NCBI GenBank assembly: GCA_029565415.1 | Contig: JAKQOH010000139.1 | Coordinates: forward strand, 39,540 to 103,539 | Direction: 5' to 3' | Length of the DNA: 64,000 nt | Source of the DNA: Candidatus Rifleibacteriota bacterium | GTDB lineage: Bacteria; Riflebacteria; Ozemobacteria; Ozemobacterales; Ozemobacteraceae | In this document: positions 23,899 to 33,532 of the stretch, one piece after another | Layout: each line of letters starts with the position of its first letter | Position numbering within the stretch: the stretch's first letter is position 1 | Position numbers and translations under genes: made by a program | The notes under the pieces: generated by a model | What the model was told of the DNA's origin: nothing | Databases searched by the model: none | What the model saw: only the letters and a program-made list of their open reading frames with translations

Positions 23899-25655
23899 TC
23901 ACGGCGCCGACAGTCCGTCGAATCCGGTATAGGCGCCACCCGAGGCGGTTTCTGGCGGCATCTCCGTCCCTTCCGTGGCCGTTCCGTCTTCGGGCGGCGT
24001 GGCCGGTTCCCCGGTCGGGGGCGAGGCGGTGCCGGTTTCCCCGGGCCTGATGGGAGCGGCGCCGATATCGATCAGGTTGAGCTTGGCCTTGAACTGGTTG
24101 CGGACCATGTCCGGCAGATCCGGCCAGGAAATGGCTTCGATCAGCTTGTCGCGCGCTTCGTCGCGGCGGCCGACGGTCACGAGGCAGTCGACGAGAAGCA
24201 CCAGGTTCCGCTGGTCGCGGGGTTCGGCCTGGAGCGCCCCCTGGAGCAGCGCGACGGCTTCCTCGGCCCGGCCGTCGAGATAATAGTTCTCGGCCAGCAG
24301 GCCGCCAGGCCCGTGTCGTCGGGAAGCTGGCCCAGAGCCGTTTCGATCAGCGTCGTGCTTTCAGGCCGGCAGCCATTTTCGGCCATCTCCTCGGCCGCTT
24401 TCCGGATGACGGCGATATTCGATGCGTCGATGCGAAGGCGCATGGCCGGCTCGAGCAGGGCGCGGGTCAGTTCGAAATCGTTGAGCGTGGCGGAGGCGCG
24501 CAGCACTGCCAGGGTCATGCCCGCCGCTGGCGTTTCGGCCGGATCGAGCGACGCGCGGAACCGGGCGATCTCGTCCTTCACCAGCTTTTCCCACTTCATC
24601 TTGTCGGCTGGAGCCTGGCCCGCGAGGCCGCCCTTCTGGGATGTCAGGGCGACATAGGCATCGAGGAACGCCTCGTGCGGCTCGGGCTGGTCGCCGTGCA
24701 TGCCGATCAGCTGCTGGGCGACGGTCATCGCCTTGGCATGCTGTCCGGTGGCCGACAGCAGCCGGATATACAGCAGGTTGTCCTCCATCGAATCGACGGG
24801 GCGCCGGGAGAGAAGCTGCATCCCCTTGTCATACCGGCCGGTGTCGACATAGAACCGGATCAGATCGCGCTCGATCGCACCCTGGTTCGCCCCGGGCATC
24901 GCGAGCTCGGCGACCAGCATCTTTTCGTACTCGTCATACAGCTTCTGGTCCAGCATCAGGCGGCGGATCTCCCGGCGAACGGCCGTGGTCCGGATCCGTG
25001 CGTCCGTGATGCCCATGAGCCGCTGGAGAGCCTCGCGCGGGGCCTGGTCGCGGCTGAACCAGCCGTCGATCAGATCGCGCAGATCGCCCTTTTCGGTTTC
25101 GGGTGCCGAGGTCTGGCCGAGCGCGTTCCAGGCCGCCTCGGCATACCGCTTGTCCCCCGCCATGACGGATGAATAGACGGTCAAATACATCAAGGCCGGA
25201 TCGTTCGGCGCATGCTGGAGCGCTTTCTTGCAGGTTTCGAGGGCCTCGTTCCAGGCTTCGCCGTCGAGGTAGCTTCGAATCGCATGCCGCAGATCCGTCT
25301 GCTTCGCACCCACCGAGAGCTCGGCGAGCCGTTCCCGGGCGAGGGGCCCATACTCGGCATCGTCGAGAATCTTCCGGAACAGGGCTTCGGCGCCTTTTGT
25401 GTCCGACTTCCCGGCACGGTGGACGCCGGCGTAGTACAGGGCCCCCGCATGGGTCGGGTTCAGCTTCAAAACGCGCTTCAGATCCTCGATCGCCGCTTCG
25501 ATCCTGCCGGCGCGGCAGAGAGGCTCGGCTTTGCGGAACAGGCGCTCCTCGACGGTCAGCTCCCGCGCGCGCACGACAGGTCGGTCGGGATTCAGCGGCG
25601 AGACGGCCGCGATGCCGAGAAGGGCGACGAAGACGAAGGGCAGGGGATTTCTCAT
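23899..25655 (-). pseudogene. TPR-repeat exported protein, interrupted by a frameshift
   Basis: An exported protein begins MRNPLPFVFVALLGIAAVSP at 25655. It continues as helical TPR-like repeats (AGRIEAAIEDLKRVLKLNPTHAGALY near residue 55). It leaves frame near 24298-24306 after GQLPDDTGLA. The expected continuation, GLLAENYYLDGRAEEAVALL, is one base out of step and runs to a stop at 23899 with a Pro/Thr/Glu-rich tail. One missing base explains everything. Both halves keep normal composition and codon use, so the break is recent or a sequencing error. No slippery heptamer is visible at the junction, arguing against programmed frameshifting. The intact product would be about 585 residues. Confidence 0.78.
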
Positions 25656-25668
25656 GGTTCGTCCCGTC

Positions 25669-26289
25669 TCACTTTCCGCCGCCCGATGTCGGGGCGGGCA
25701 GATGGGCGGAGCGGCGGGCCGGCTCCAGGTCGGCATCGATCGTCCGGTCGAGGCCGGCCGAGGCGCGGGCCGCGAGACGGCCGCGCGGGGCAATCGTGAG
25801 GATGTGTTCGAACTCGTGACGCGCTTCCTCATACCGCTCGAGCCGCTCGAGAAGCCGTCCGAGGTTGTGCCTGGCAGGCAGATGGTCGTCGAGCGCGATG
25901 GCCGAGCGATACTCCGCCTCGGCCAGCACGTCCCAGGCCGTCACATCGCCGGGAAGCCCTTCCAGGCCGCGTCGTTCGAAGGCATATCCGAGCAGGAAAT
26001 GGGCTTCCGATGAAAGAGGCTTGAGACGCAGGGCTTTGCGGAAAGCCCAGATCGCCTGCTCGAACTCTTTCCGCGCCAGATACCCGCGCCCGTTCTTCAT
26101 CCAGGTCGCATACGTCGTGTCGGGGCGGGTGAGATACGCCTGTGCCCTGCGCTCGGCGGCCCGTCCGGCCGCGGGCGGCTGCGGGAGCGTGAGGAACGGG
26201 GCGCTCCGGTCGGTCATGGTGGCGCGTGCCGTCGGCCACAGATAGAGGCCGACGAGCAGCGTTCCAAGAATCAGGCGTCGATAGTTCAT
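25669..26289 (-). CDS. Exported TPR-like protein
   Basis: This protein has 206 residues with a short hydrophobic N-terminus (MNYRRLILGTLLVGLYLWP). It then has two to three TPR units (GYLARKEFEQAIWAFRKALRLKPLSSEAHFLLG and ARHNLGRLLERLERYEEARHEF). The C-terminus is Ala/Pro-rich. The ATG at 26289 has GAGAAG six bases upstream; an ATG two codons earlier is an alternative. It lies 13 bases before the frameshifted TPR gene and is probably co-transcribed with it. Confidence 0.75.
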   Translation of the reverse strand: MNYRRLILGTLLVGLYLWPTARATMTDRSAPFLTLPQPPAAGRAAERRAQAYLTRPDTTYATWMKNGRGYLARKEFEQAIWAFRKALRLKPLSSEAHFLLGYAFERRGLEGLPGDVTAWDVLAEAEYRSAIALDDHLPARHNLGRLLERLERYEEARHEFEHILTIAPRGRLAARASAGLDRTIDADLEPARRSAHLPAPTSGGGK

Positions 26290-26345
26290 GTGCATCTTCT
26301 CTTCAATGCACATCGGCCATCCGCGCCCCTTACCTGAGCGGAATT

Positions 26346-26374
26346 TTGACGCCGGCCGGTGGACGGTATACAAT
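26346..26374 (+). promoter_or_regulatory. Strong sigma-70-type promoter for the metX-like gene
   Basis: TTGACG and TACAAT (five of six each) are spaced by 17 bases. The predicted start near 26381 leaves a 54-base leader before the ATG at 26435, too short for a SAM riboswitch. Confidence 0.65.
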
Positions 26375-26434
26375 TTGGGCAATGCACGACACGACGCGGG
26401 CCGATGAAGGCTGCGCAGAACGAGGAGAGGAAAG

Positions 26435-27550
26435 ATGATCGTCACCAAACAGGAGTTTGCCGTTCCCCGGTTCACCTTCGAAAAAGCCGGCCGCACGATC
26501 CCCGTGCGGATGGGGTATGAGACCTACGGAAAACTGAACGCCGCCGGTGACAATGCCGTGCTCGTCTGCCACTTTTTCACCGGAACCGGCCACGCCGCCG
26601 GCCGGTATGCCGAAACCGACCCGCTGCCAGGCTGGTGGGACGAGCTGATCGGGCCCGGCAAGCCGATCGACACGAAAAAGCTGTTCGTCGTCTGCTGCGA
26701 CGCCTTCAGCAACATCAATGCGCACAATCCGAACGTGATCACGACCGGCCCCGCGACGATCGATCCCGACACGGGAAAGCCCTACGGGATGAACTTTCCG
26801 ATCTTCACGCTCGACGACGTGGTGCGATGCCAGCGGCTGCTGCTCGACCACCTGGGCGTGAAGCGGCTGCGGCTCGTGACGGGGCCATCGATGGGCGGGC
26901 TTCAGGCGTTCCTCTGGGGAAAGCTGTATCCCGAGATGGTGGAGCGCATCGTCTCCGTCGTTGCCACGCCGATGGTGCGGCCGGCCACGCTGATGGTGCC
27001 GAACCAGCTCGGCATCGATGCCATCATGCTCGATCCGCGCTGGAACAACGGCGCGTATTACGGGGGTGAACCGCCCCGCAACGGGCTGCTGCTCGCCTTC
27101 AAGATCCTGGTCACCTCGACGCGCACCGACCACTGGGCCGATGCGAACTTCGGCCGCAGGCTGGCCACCGAGGGCAGCGCCGCGGGCAAGGATCCGGCGA
27201 AGAGCTTTGCGGGCCGGTTCCTCGTCGAGCAGGAGATCGAAAAAACCGTCATCCAGCGCATGCAGTTCTTCGATGCCAACTCGTATATCTACATCGCGAA
27301 AGCCAACACCCTGTTCGACCTGTGCGAGCCCGGCCAGACGCTCGCCCAGGCCCTTGGCCGCCTGAAGATGCCGGTGCGCATGATCATCGACGAGTCGGAT
27401 CTGCTGTTCACCCGCGACCAGGCCGAGCTTGCCACGCCGCAGCTGCCGGACGGAAAGACGTTCTATTACAACAGCCGGAATGGGCACCTGTCGTGCCTGT
27501 TCGACATCCCCCTGTTCCGCGACGCGTTCGCGGAGTTCGTCAAAGGTTGA
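26435..27550 (+). CDS. Homoserine O-acetyltransferase-family (MetX-like) alpha/beta hydrolase
   Basis: This is a 371-residue member of the MetX family. It has the oxyanion-side segment CHFFTGTGHAAG, a conserved FSNINAHNPN, the nucleophile elbow VTGPSMGG (Ser) near residue 150, an acidic residue near DESDLLF and the C-terminal His in NSRNGHLSCLFD. Family members acylate homoserine or serine, or act as plain esterases. Met-pathway neighbours are absent, so the substrate is uncertain. The SD GAGGAGAGGAAAG precedes the ATG. The gene ends 11 bases inside the convergent propeller gene. Confidence 0.85.
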   Translation: MIVTKQEFAVPRFTFEKAGRTIPVRMGYETYGKLNAAGDNAVLVCHFFTGTGHAAGRYAETDPLPGWWDELIGPGKPIDTKKLFVVCCDAFSNINAHNPNVITTGPATIDPDTGKPYGMNFPIFTLDDVVRCQRLLLDHLGVKRLRLVTGPSMGGLQAFLWGKLYPEMVERIVSVVATPMVRPATLMVPNQLGIDAIMLDPRWNNGAYYGGEPPRNGLLLAFKILVTSTRTDHWADANFGRRLATEGSAAGKDPAKSFAGRFLVEQEIEKTVIQRMQFFDANSYIYIAKANTLFDLCEPGQTLAQALGRLKMPVRMIIDESDLLFTRDQAELATPQLPDGKTFYYNSRNGHLSCLFDIPLFRDAFAEFVKG

Positions 27551-29822
27551 TCCGGAACACCCCTTCGGGGGTGAGGATGAAGCCGAACGGATCCGAGATC
27601 GCGAGCTGGCGAACGGGCTGGGGGTGAGAGAACACCTTCCAGGCCGGGTGCTGATACAGGGCCCAGCCGCCGCCCGTTCCCGAGCTGAACGAGACCCAGA
27701 ACAGCTCGGGATTTTTCTGGTCCAGGGCGAGGCTGGTGTACTCGTCGAGCGCCTCTGGCAGCGGCAGGGCGGGCTTGAACGTCTGCCCGTCGAACATCAG
27801 GCAGCTCGATTTGCCGAGAATCACCAGGTCGCCGCCCGGCCGGCGGGCAAGGCCCGGCACGCGCCGCAGGTCGCCGGTGCCCTGCGTCGAAACCGGTTTG
27901 AACGCCTCGCCGTCGAAGAGATACAGGTGCCCGTTCTCCAGTCCCATCATCAGGTAATGGGGGGTGCCGAGCATCGCGGAGACCGCGGCCTCGACCGGGT
28001 TCACATCATACAGGGAAAGCGCCTGCGAGGCGTTCGCGGCATCGAAGCTGCGCTGGTAGGCCCCGCCCATCTGCAGCGCCTTGAGGGTGTCGGTGGCGGT
28101 CGCGCCCTTCCGGTTCAGGGCGGATTTCAGGAAGGCGGCGTCGTAGCCGGTGAAACCCGATTCGGTGAAGATCGCGAGCCTCTCCGACAGGGGGCCGTCC
28201 CCGGCGCCGGCAATATAGACGCGGCCGTCGGCGTCGGTTTCGATGCCGGCGATCTCCTCGGCCGGCACGCCTTCGTTCCGGGTGAACCGGTGCCAGCCAG
28301 CCTCGTCCAGCATCCAGACGCCGGCATCCCCGCCGGTCCAGAGGCGCAGCCGGGAGTCGAGGGCGACGGCATTGACCCTGCGGTGGAACCCGGACGGCTG
28401 GTTGGGGCTCCAGGCGCCCGTTTGCTGCAACGATTTGATATCGAAGGCAAGAAGCCCCTGGTTCTTGGTGCCGACGTACAGGTTCTCGCCGACGGGGGCG
28501 ATCGCGAGGGCCTCGCCCTTCCAGACCGGAACCGGAACGGGCTTCTGGCTCGAGGTATATTTCGTGTAATGGAGCAGGCCGGATTCGAATGTGCCGATCC
28601 AGGCCTCCCCGTCCTCGCGCGTTGAGACGCAGGTGATGCGGTTTTCGGGCAGTTTCGAGTTGTCGGCGGTGAGACGGCTGCGCTTGCCGTCCATGCCGAG
28701 GAGGATCGCCCCCTGATCCTGGGTGCCGACCCAGATGCCGCGCTGGAGCGGGTTGGTGTTCAGAACCACCTGGCCCTGGAGGCGGTTGAGATTTTCCATA
28801 TACGTGATCATATCGTCCCAGGTCGGGGCGCTGCCCATCGCATACAGGCGGCTGACGCGCTGATACTCGGTGTTCATCTGCGAAAGCAGGGCCGTGGTTT
28901 CCCGCGTCTGTTCCGTCAGGGAGTCGAGCTCGTTCCGTTCCCCCGGGAGCTCCTCCTGGGGGCCGAGGGCTGCGGTCAACGCCCGATCGCCATCGGAAGG
29001 GGCGGCGACGCAGGTCGTCCAGACGCCGGGAATCAGCTCGACGGCCGTGTCGCCCTTCTTCGCGAACAGACCTTTCGAGCCTGCCGCGACCAGCCACTCC
29101 CCGACGGGGGCGAGGCCCTGGACCCATCCCTGATCGAAGCCGCCGAGCAGGGGAGCGACGAGAAGCCCTTCCCGGGCCTCATACAGGCCCAGACTCGACC
29201 CGAACCAGACACCCCCGTCGTGGCGGGCGACGGCGCCGAACCCGGTCGGCTGGCGGTCTCCGTCGATCCGGCAGGGGACGAGCCGGCTTCCCGTCACCGC
29301 CCCGGCGGTGCCGTCCGTACCTGCCCAGATGGTTCGGCCTGATTGTATAGATGACAATATATTCGTCCCGTCGGGGGTGGGGAGGGTGATCCGCTCGAAG
29401 CGAAGCTCCGAGGAAAGCCCCGAGACGGCGACGAGGCCGTCGGGTGTCGCGGCCAGCACGATGCCGTCTTCCCCGCGCGAGAGGCTCGTGACGGTCCGGG
29501 AGGGAAACGGCGGCTTCGAGTCGGGCAGCCAGGCACGCCAGAGGCCGTCCCGGAGGATCATCAGCCCGCCCCCCTCGGTGCCGGCAAGGACGGCCTCCTC
29601 CAGGGCCAGCACCGACCGGATCCGGTTGCAGGGGAGACCGCTGAGGCTCGAGTGGAGCTCGAAATACCCGGTGCGGAAGACGGGGTCCGGGGCCGCGGGC
29701 GGAGGGAAATGCTGGGGGCCGGGTTCCGGATTGCAGGCCGGCAGGGGAGTCTGCGAAAAGAGCAGAAGCAGTCCGGCCAGCAGGAGAACGGCAAGGGTGG
29801 TGCGCGAGAGAGTCGTGGTCAT
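27540..29822 (-). CDS. Exported beta-propeller protein (two-component-sensor-propeller-like repeats)
   Basis: This protein has 760 residues with a signal peptide (about 1-29, ending at an Ala-Cys). Repeated blades carry motifs such as RIRSVLALEEAVLAGTEGGGL, ENRITCVSTREDGEAWIGT and RVNAVALDSRLRLWTGGDAG. These match the ligand-binding propeller (reg_prop) seen in hybrid two-component sensors, but no kinase domain follows, so this is a free-standing propeller. A coiled stretch (SLTEQTRETTALLSQMNTEYQRV) interrupts the blades near residue 310. The ATG at 29822 has AAGGAGAGG upstream. The function is probably binding of a ligand or partner in the periplasm or at the surface. Confidence 0.75.
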   Translation of the reverse strand: MTTTLSRTTLAVLLLAGLLLLFSQTPLPACNPEPGPQHFPPPAAPDPVFRTGYFELHSSLSGLPCNRIRSVLALEEAVLAGTEGGGLMILRDGLWRAWLPDSKPPFPSRTVTSLSRGEDGIVLAATPDGLVAVSGLSSELRFERITLPTPDGTNILSSIQSGRTIWAGTDGTAGAVTGSRLVPCRIDGDRQPTGFGAVARHDGGVWFGSSLGLYEAREGLLVAPLLGGFDQGWVQGLAPVGEWLVAAGSKGLFAKKGDTAVELIPGVWTTCVAAPSDGDRALTAALGPQEELPGERNELDSLTEQTRETTALLSQMNTEYQRVSRLYAMGSAPTWDDMITYMENLNRLQGQVVLNTNPLQRGIWVGTQDQGAILLGMDGKRSRLTADNSKLPENRITCVSTREDGEAWIGTFESGLLHYTKYTSSQKPVPVPVWKGEALAIAPVGENLYVGTKNQGLLAFDIKSLQQTGAWSPNQPSGFHRRVNAVALDSRLRLWTGGDAGVWMLDEAGWHRFTRNEGVPAEEIAGIETDADGRVYIAGAGDGPLSERLAIFTESGFTGYDAAFLKSALNRKGATATDTLKALQMGGAYQRSFDAANASQALSLYDVNPVEAAVSAMLGTPHYLMMGLENGHLYLFDGEAFKPVSTQGTGDLRRVPGLARRPGGDLVILGKSSCLMFDGQTFKPALPLPEALDEYTSLALDQKNPELFWVSFSSGTGGGWALYQHPAWKVFSHPQPVRQLAISDPFGFILTPEGVFRINL

Positions 29823-29856
29823 GATTCCTCTCCTTGGGACGCGTTTCTTCTTCGCC

Positions 29857-29862
29857 ATTATA
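29857..29862 (-). promoter_or_regulatory. -10 box for the propeller gene
   Basis: A perfect TATAAT on the minus strand lies 34 bases upstream of the start codon. No convincing -35 element is present. Confidence 0.35.
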
Positions 29863-29935
29863 CATGAGCCCGCAATCATGATACCCTTGCCGCTGACGAT
29901 TTCGAAGCCGGAAACGGCTGGAAGGAGTACTCCGC

Positions 29936-30922
29936 ATGCAGGTGATCATCTCGCGTCCGCTGCCGGGAGCGGCGGTCGAACTGTTGAAACAGGCCGGTCA
30001 CGAGGTTCGGATGCTGCCCGCCGACCGGACGACCGAGGCGTTCCAGGCGGCTCTCGCCGATGCCGATGGGGTGATCCCGCTGCTGTCGGATCAGCTCGAT
30101 GCGCGTGTCGTGCGCCAGGCGGGCAAGCTGCGCGCGATCGCGAATTATGCGGTCGGTTTCAACAACATCGATCTCGTGGCGGCCACCGCCGCCGGCATCG
30201 TCGTGACGAACACCCCCGACGTGCTGACCGACGCGACCGCCGACACCGCGATGGTGCTGATGCTGATGACGATGCGCCGGACCCGTCAGTCCGAAGAGCT
30301 CCTGCGGGAGGGGAAATTCACCGGCTGGAAGCCCGATGTGCTGCTTGGCCAGGATCTGGCCGGCAAGAATCTGGGCATTCTCGGAATGGGGCGCATCGGC
30401 CAGGCCGTCGCACACCGTGCCCGGGCCTTCGGCATGAAGGTGCTGTATCACACGCGGTCGGGGCCCAAGGCCAATCTGTCGTATCCGCACGTCTCCTTCG
30501 AGGCGCTACTCGCGGAAAGCGACGTGCTGAGTCTGCATCTGCCCCTGACGGACACGACGCGCCATCTGATCGGCGCCGCCGAGCTGGCGAAGATGAAGAA
30601 AACCGCGGTCGTCATCAACACGGCGCGTGGCCCCATCATCGACGAATCTGCTCTGGCAGCGGCTCTGCGCAACGGAACGATCTGGGGGGCGGGCCTCGAC
30701 GTGTTCGAGAAGGAGCCGGAAGTGCATCCCGACCTGCTGCCGCTTCCCAATGCCGTGTTGCTGCCGCATATCGGCTCGCAGACGGTGGAAACGCGCTCGG
30801 CGATGGCCGCGACGGCTGCGCGTGCGCTGATCGAGGCGCTCGACGGGAAACGGCCTGCCCTGACGGTGAATCCGGCCGTGTTTGAAACGCCGATCTGGCG
30901 CAGCCGGCATCCGGGGCGGTGA
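29936..30922 (+). CDS. D-isomer-specific 2-hydroxyacid dehydrogenase (glyoxylate/hydroxypyruvate reductase type)
   Basis: This is a 328-residue NAD(P)-dependent dehydrogenase. It has the nucleotide-binding motif ILGMGRIGQAVA at about residue 145, the substrate Arg in NTARGPIID, the Glu in FEKEP and the catalytic His in LLPHIGSQT. NYAVGFNNID and NTPDVLTDATAD are typical of the glyoxylate reductase/GyaR subfamily. The SD GGAAGGAG lies upstream. It is probably a single-gene unit divergent from the propeller gene and ended by a hairpin shared with carD. Confidence 0.9.
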   Translation: MQVIISRPLPGAAVELLKQAGHEVRMLPADRTTEAFQAALADADGVIPLLSDQLDARVVRQAGKLRAIANYAVGFNNIDLVAATAAGIVVTNTPDVLTDATADTAMVLMLMTMRRTRQSEELLREGKFTGWKPDVLLGQDLAGKNLGILGMGRIGQAVAHRARAFGMKVLYHTRSGPKANLSYPHVSFEALLAESDVLSLHLPLTDTTRHLIGAAELAKMKKTAVVINTARGPIIDESALAAALRNGTIWGAGLDVFEKEPEVHPDLLPLPNAVLLPHIGSQTVETRSAMAATAARALIEALDGKRPALTVNPAVFETPIWRSRHPGR

Positions 30923-30933
30923 GCTCGACCGGT

Positions 30934-30974
30934 CGCATCCCGCACGGCTTGTGAAGATGCCGGTGCGGGATGCG
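30934..30974. terminator. Bidirectional hairpin between convergent genes
   Basis: A perfect 12-bp stem (CGCATCCCGCAC / GTGCGGGATGCG), extended by GGC/GCC inside, lies between the dehydrogenase stop and the carD stop. It lacks a T run. Confidence 0.6.
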
Positions 30975-30982
30975 GCGGGGGC

Positions 30983-31489
30983 TCAGAAGATCATGTCCTC
31001 CATCGCCTCGTCGATGAGGCTGCGGGCTTCCTCATCGCCGACTTTCTTGGCGTAGACGACTTCCGAGATGAGGAGCTGGCGGGCGGTTTCGAACAGCGCC
31101 TTGTCCTTCGTCCCGAGGGGTTTGATCATGCTGCGGCGGTACAGCAGGCGGTAGACGTGGGCCACCAGGCGCAGATCGCCGCTCTGGATCTTTTCGAGAT
31201 GTTCGCGATACCGCTGGTGGAAGCTCTTGCTTTCCTCTTCCTCGGCATCGGAGAAGCCTTCGCTCAGGGTCTGGAAGATCGTGTCGATGTTCGAATGGCC
31301 GTTGATCGAGCGCAGCCCGACCTTGTCCGCCATGTCGATCGGCACCATGACCTGGCCCAGATCGCTGTAAGGAAAGTCGATGATATAGTAACAGGTCAGT
31401 CGGCCGCGCACCTGGCGCTTTTCGATCTGTTTGAGGACACCGGCACCGTGGATGGGGTGGACGATCGGAGAACCGATTTCAAAGTTCAT
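30983..31489 (-). CDS. carD: CarD/CdnL-family transcription regulator
   Basis: This is a 168-residue RNA polymerase-binding protein. The N-terminal Tudor-like domain (FEIGSPIVHPIHGAGVLKQIEKR, then VMVPIDMADKVGLR) binds the polymerase beta subunit. A helical C-terminal domain (YRLLYRRSMIKPLGTKDKALFETARQLL) contacts promoter DNA at the -10 edge. CarD proteins stabilise open complexes, especially at rRNA promoters. Length and both domains are normal. It reads away from the rplY direction of origin as the next gene downstream. Confidence 0.92.
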   Translation of the reverse strand: MNFEIGSPIVHPIHGAGVLKQIEKRQVRGRLTCYYIIDFPYSDLGQVMVPIDMADKVGLRSINGHSNIDTIFQTLSEGFSDAEEEESKSFHQRYREHLEKIQSGDLRLVAHVYRLLYRRSMIKPLGTKDKALFETARQLLISEVVYAKKVGDEEARSLIDEAMEDMIF

Positions 31490-31574
31490 TACACGCTTAC
31501 TCCTGTGCGGTCGTATTCTAGCAGGAGGACAGAGCGCGGACAGGTCAGGACGGAACAGGGCAAAATGAAGGACA

Positions 31575-31604
31575 GACCGCCCCCGCCACGCGGCGGGAGC
31601 GGTC
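31575..31604 (-). terminator. Probable terminator of rplY
   Basis: A 13-bp stem with one mismatch (GACCGC..., loop ACGC) lies 45 bases after the rplY stop. It is followed on the minus strand by a T-containing stretch (TTCATTTT). Confidence 0.55.
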
Positions 31605-31648
31605 GTTCAACCGTTGGATGTTCGAGGGCTGGTGGCTCCTCGACAATC

Positions 31649-32359
31649 TCACTTGCCTTCCTTCTTCGCGGCGGCCGGAGCGGCAGCAGCGGGGGCGGCG
31701 GCACCGGCAGCGGGGGCTGCGCCGGCGGCGGGAGCGGCACCAGCGGCCGGAGCGGCGGCACCTTCGGCGGTAGCGGCGGCGGTCGGAGTGGCTTCCACTT
31801 CTTCCTTCACGATGGACATCTGGCACACCGTGAACTTCGGGCTGGTGAGAATCTTGTAATCGCCCTTCGGCAGGTCGGCGACGTGGAACGAGTCGCCAAC
31901 ATCGAGGGGAGAGATATCGAGCGTGAGCTCGGTCGGGATCTTGGTGGGCAGACACTCGATGCGGACGGTCTTGAGCTGCGTCGTGAAGATCGCGCCGGAC
32001 TTCTTGCCGACCGGATCGCCGACGAACTTGAGGTCGACGTCGATCTTGATCGGGTGCGTCATGTCGATCGCCTGAAAATCGATGTGGGCGAACGTCTGAT
32101 TGATCGGATGGCGCTGGATCTCGCGCACGATGACCTCGCGCTCTTTCTCCTTGCCACCGAACGCGATCTTGTAGATCGTGTTGCGCTGCGCCTTGGCGAT
32201 GATCATCTCGATCTCGCGGCGGTTCAGCGTGCAGTGGACGGGCTGCTCGACACCGCGTCCGTAGATGACGGCCGGAACCTGCCCGGCGACACGAGCTCGG
32301 CGGGACGGACCCTGCCCTGTTTGCGTTCTTACTTCAGCGTTCAACGTTAACCCTGCCAT
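31649..32359 (-). CDS. rplY: 50S ribosomal protein L25/general stress protein Ctc
   Basis: This 236-residue ribosomal protein binds 5S rRNA. The N-terminal L25 domain (LNAEVRTQTGQGPSRRAR, VIYGRGVEQP) and the C-terminal Ctc/TL5 beta domain (HIDFQAIDMTHPIKIDVDLKF) are complete. A final low-complexity tail of about 45 residues, built from AAPAAG-type repeats and ending KKEGK, is an unusual extension. The ATG at 32359 has AGGAGG four bases upstream. It is normally followed by pth; here carD follows. Confidence 0.95.
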   Translation of the reverse strand: MAGLTLNAEVRTQTGQGPSRRARVAGQVPAVIYGRGVEQPVHCTLNRREIEMIIAKAQRNTIYKIAFGGKEKEREVIVREIQRHPINQTFAHIDFQAIDMTHPIKIDVDLKFVGDPVGKKSGAIFTTQLKTVRIECLPTKIPTELTLDISPLDVGDSFHVADLPKGDYKILTSPKFTVCQMSIVKEEVEATPTAAATAEGAAAPAAGAAPAAGAAPAAGAAAPAAAAPAAAKKEGK

Positions 32360-32497
32360 AGAACCTCCTGTAACAAATTGGGGTGATTGAAGAAGTTTCA
32401 GTATAGCACCAACGAGGCGTTTGGTCAATCCGCATGGTTTCCCGGCGCCTCCGGCCCGGGTACCGCCCATCCGGCTTCTGTGATATCATTTTTTCGT

Positions 32498-33532
32498 ATG
32501 GTGATGCGCCCGATCGACAAGACCTCCGCGGCTGCACCGGCTGACATGCTCGCCGTCACCGGAACGAGCCATTGCCTGTTCGGCGACAACTCCCAGATCC
32601 GCCGGATCTGTGACATCGTCCGGAAAGTCGCGAGAAGCCGCGGACCGGTGCTGCTCCGGGGGGAATCCGGCACCGGCAAGGAAGTCCTCGCCCGGGCTCT
32701 GCACCTGCAGAGTCCCCGCTCGGATAAGCCGTTTGTACCGGTGAACGCCGGCTCGCTGCCGCGCGAGCTGGTCGAAAGCGAGCTGTTTGGCCATGTGAAA
32801 GGTGCCTATACGGGCGCCGACCGTGACCGGATCGGCCGCTTCGACGAGGCCGACGGGGGTACCCTGTTCCTGGACGAAATCGGGGACATGCCGGTCGAGC
32901 AGCAGGTCAAACTGCTGCGCATTCTGCAGAGCGGCGAGGTCCGCCCCATCGGCTCGACCCGTTCGCACCGCGTCGATGTGCGCGTCGTGGCCGCGACGAA
33001 CCGCGATCTCGAGGCCCTGGTACGGGAAGGGCGGTTCCGCGAGGATCTCTACTACCGGCTCAGCCTGTTCGTCATCACGATTCCGCCGCTGCGGGAGCGC
33101 CACGAGGATATCCCGGCCCTCGCCGAATCCTTCCTGGAGAGATTTGCCGAAGAGCAGCAGCGGCCGGCCATGCATCTTGCCGGAGAGACCCGGGAGCTGC
33201 TCCTCGAATACGCGTGGCCCGGCAACATTCGTGAGCTCGAGAATGCCATGCATTACGCCGTCACCATGTGTGACGGGGAGATCATCCAGCCGGTCGACCT
33301 GCCTGGAACCGTGCGCACCTGCACCCCTCCCTTCGCCCGCACAGGGAAGAAAGAACCAGCCCCGAACTCTGCCTCTCAGGAAGCGACGATCCGCCCCCTG
33401 GCCGACGTCGAACGGGAGCACATTCTTGCCGTCTATGACGCCCTCGGGCACCAGAAGGCGGGAACGGCGCGGGCCCTGGGAATTTCCGTTCGGAGCCTCC
33501 AGATGAAGCTCAAATCCTGGAACGTGTCATGA
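32498..33532 (+). CDS. Sigma-54-dependent transcription activator without receiver domain
   Basis: This is a 344-residue bacterial enhancer-binding protein. The AAA+ domain runs from about residue 25 to 260: Walker A GESGTGKE, the sigma-54 contact loop GAYTGA (Tyr for the usual Phe), Walker [12 protein letters not shown], and arginine-finger region YYRLSLF. A Fis-type DNA-binding helix-turn-helix forms the C-terminus ([20 protein letters not shown]). The N-terminal region is too short for a response-regulator or GAF domain, so control must come from another protein. Its stop overlaps the start of a phosphatase gene (ATGA), which suggests the two work together. There is no clear ribosome site; an ATG two codons later is possible. 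Confidence 0.88.
   Translation: MVMRPIDKTSAAAPADMLAVTGTSHCLFGDNSQIRRICDIVRKVARSRGPVLLRGESGTGKEVLARALHLQSPRSDKPFVPVNAGSLPRELVESELFGHVKGAYTGADRDRIGRFDEADGGTLFLDEIGDMPVEQQVKLLRILQSGEVRPIGSTRSHRVDVRVVAATNRDLEALVREGRFREDLYYRLSLFVITIPPLRERHEDIPALAESFLERFAEEQQRPAMHLAGETRELLLEYAWPGNIRELENAMHYAVTMCDGEIIQPVDLPGTVRTCTPPFARTGKKEPAPNSASQEATIRPLADVEREHILAVYDALGHQKAGTARALGISVRSLQMKLKSWNVS

Noticed and set aside
24290..24312. Programmed -1 frameshift in the TPR gene
   Set aside because: No X-XXY-YYZ slippery heptamer or following pseudoknot is visible; a plain one-base loss or error is simpler.
31649..31790. Short tandem DNA repeats in the rplY tail as a minisatellite or CRISPR
   Set aside because: The repeats encode an AAPAAG-type protein tail in frame and vary at the DNA level. 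There are no spacers.
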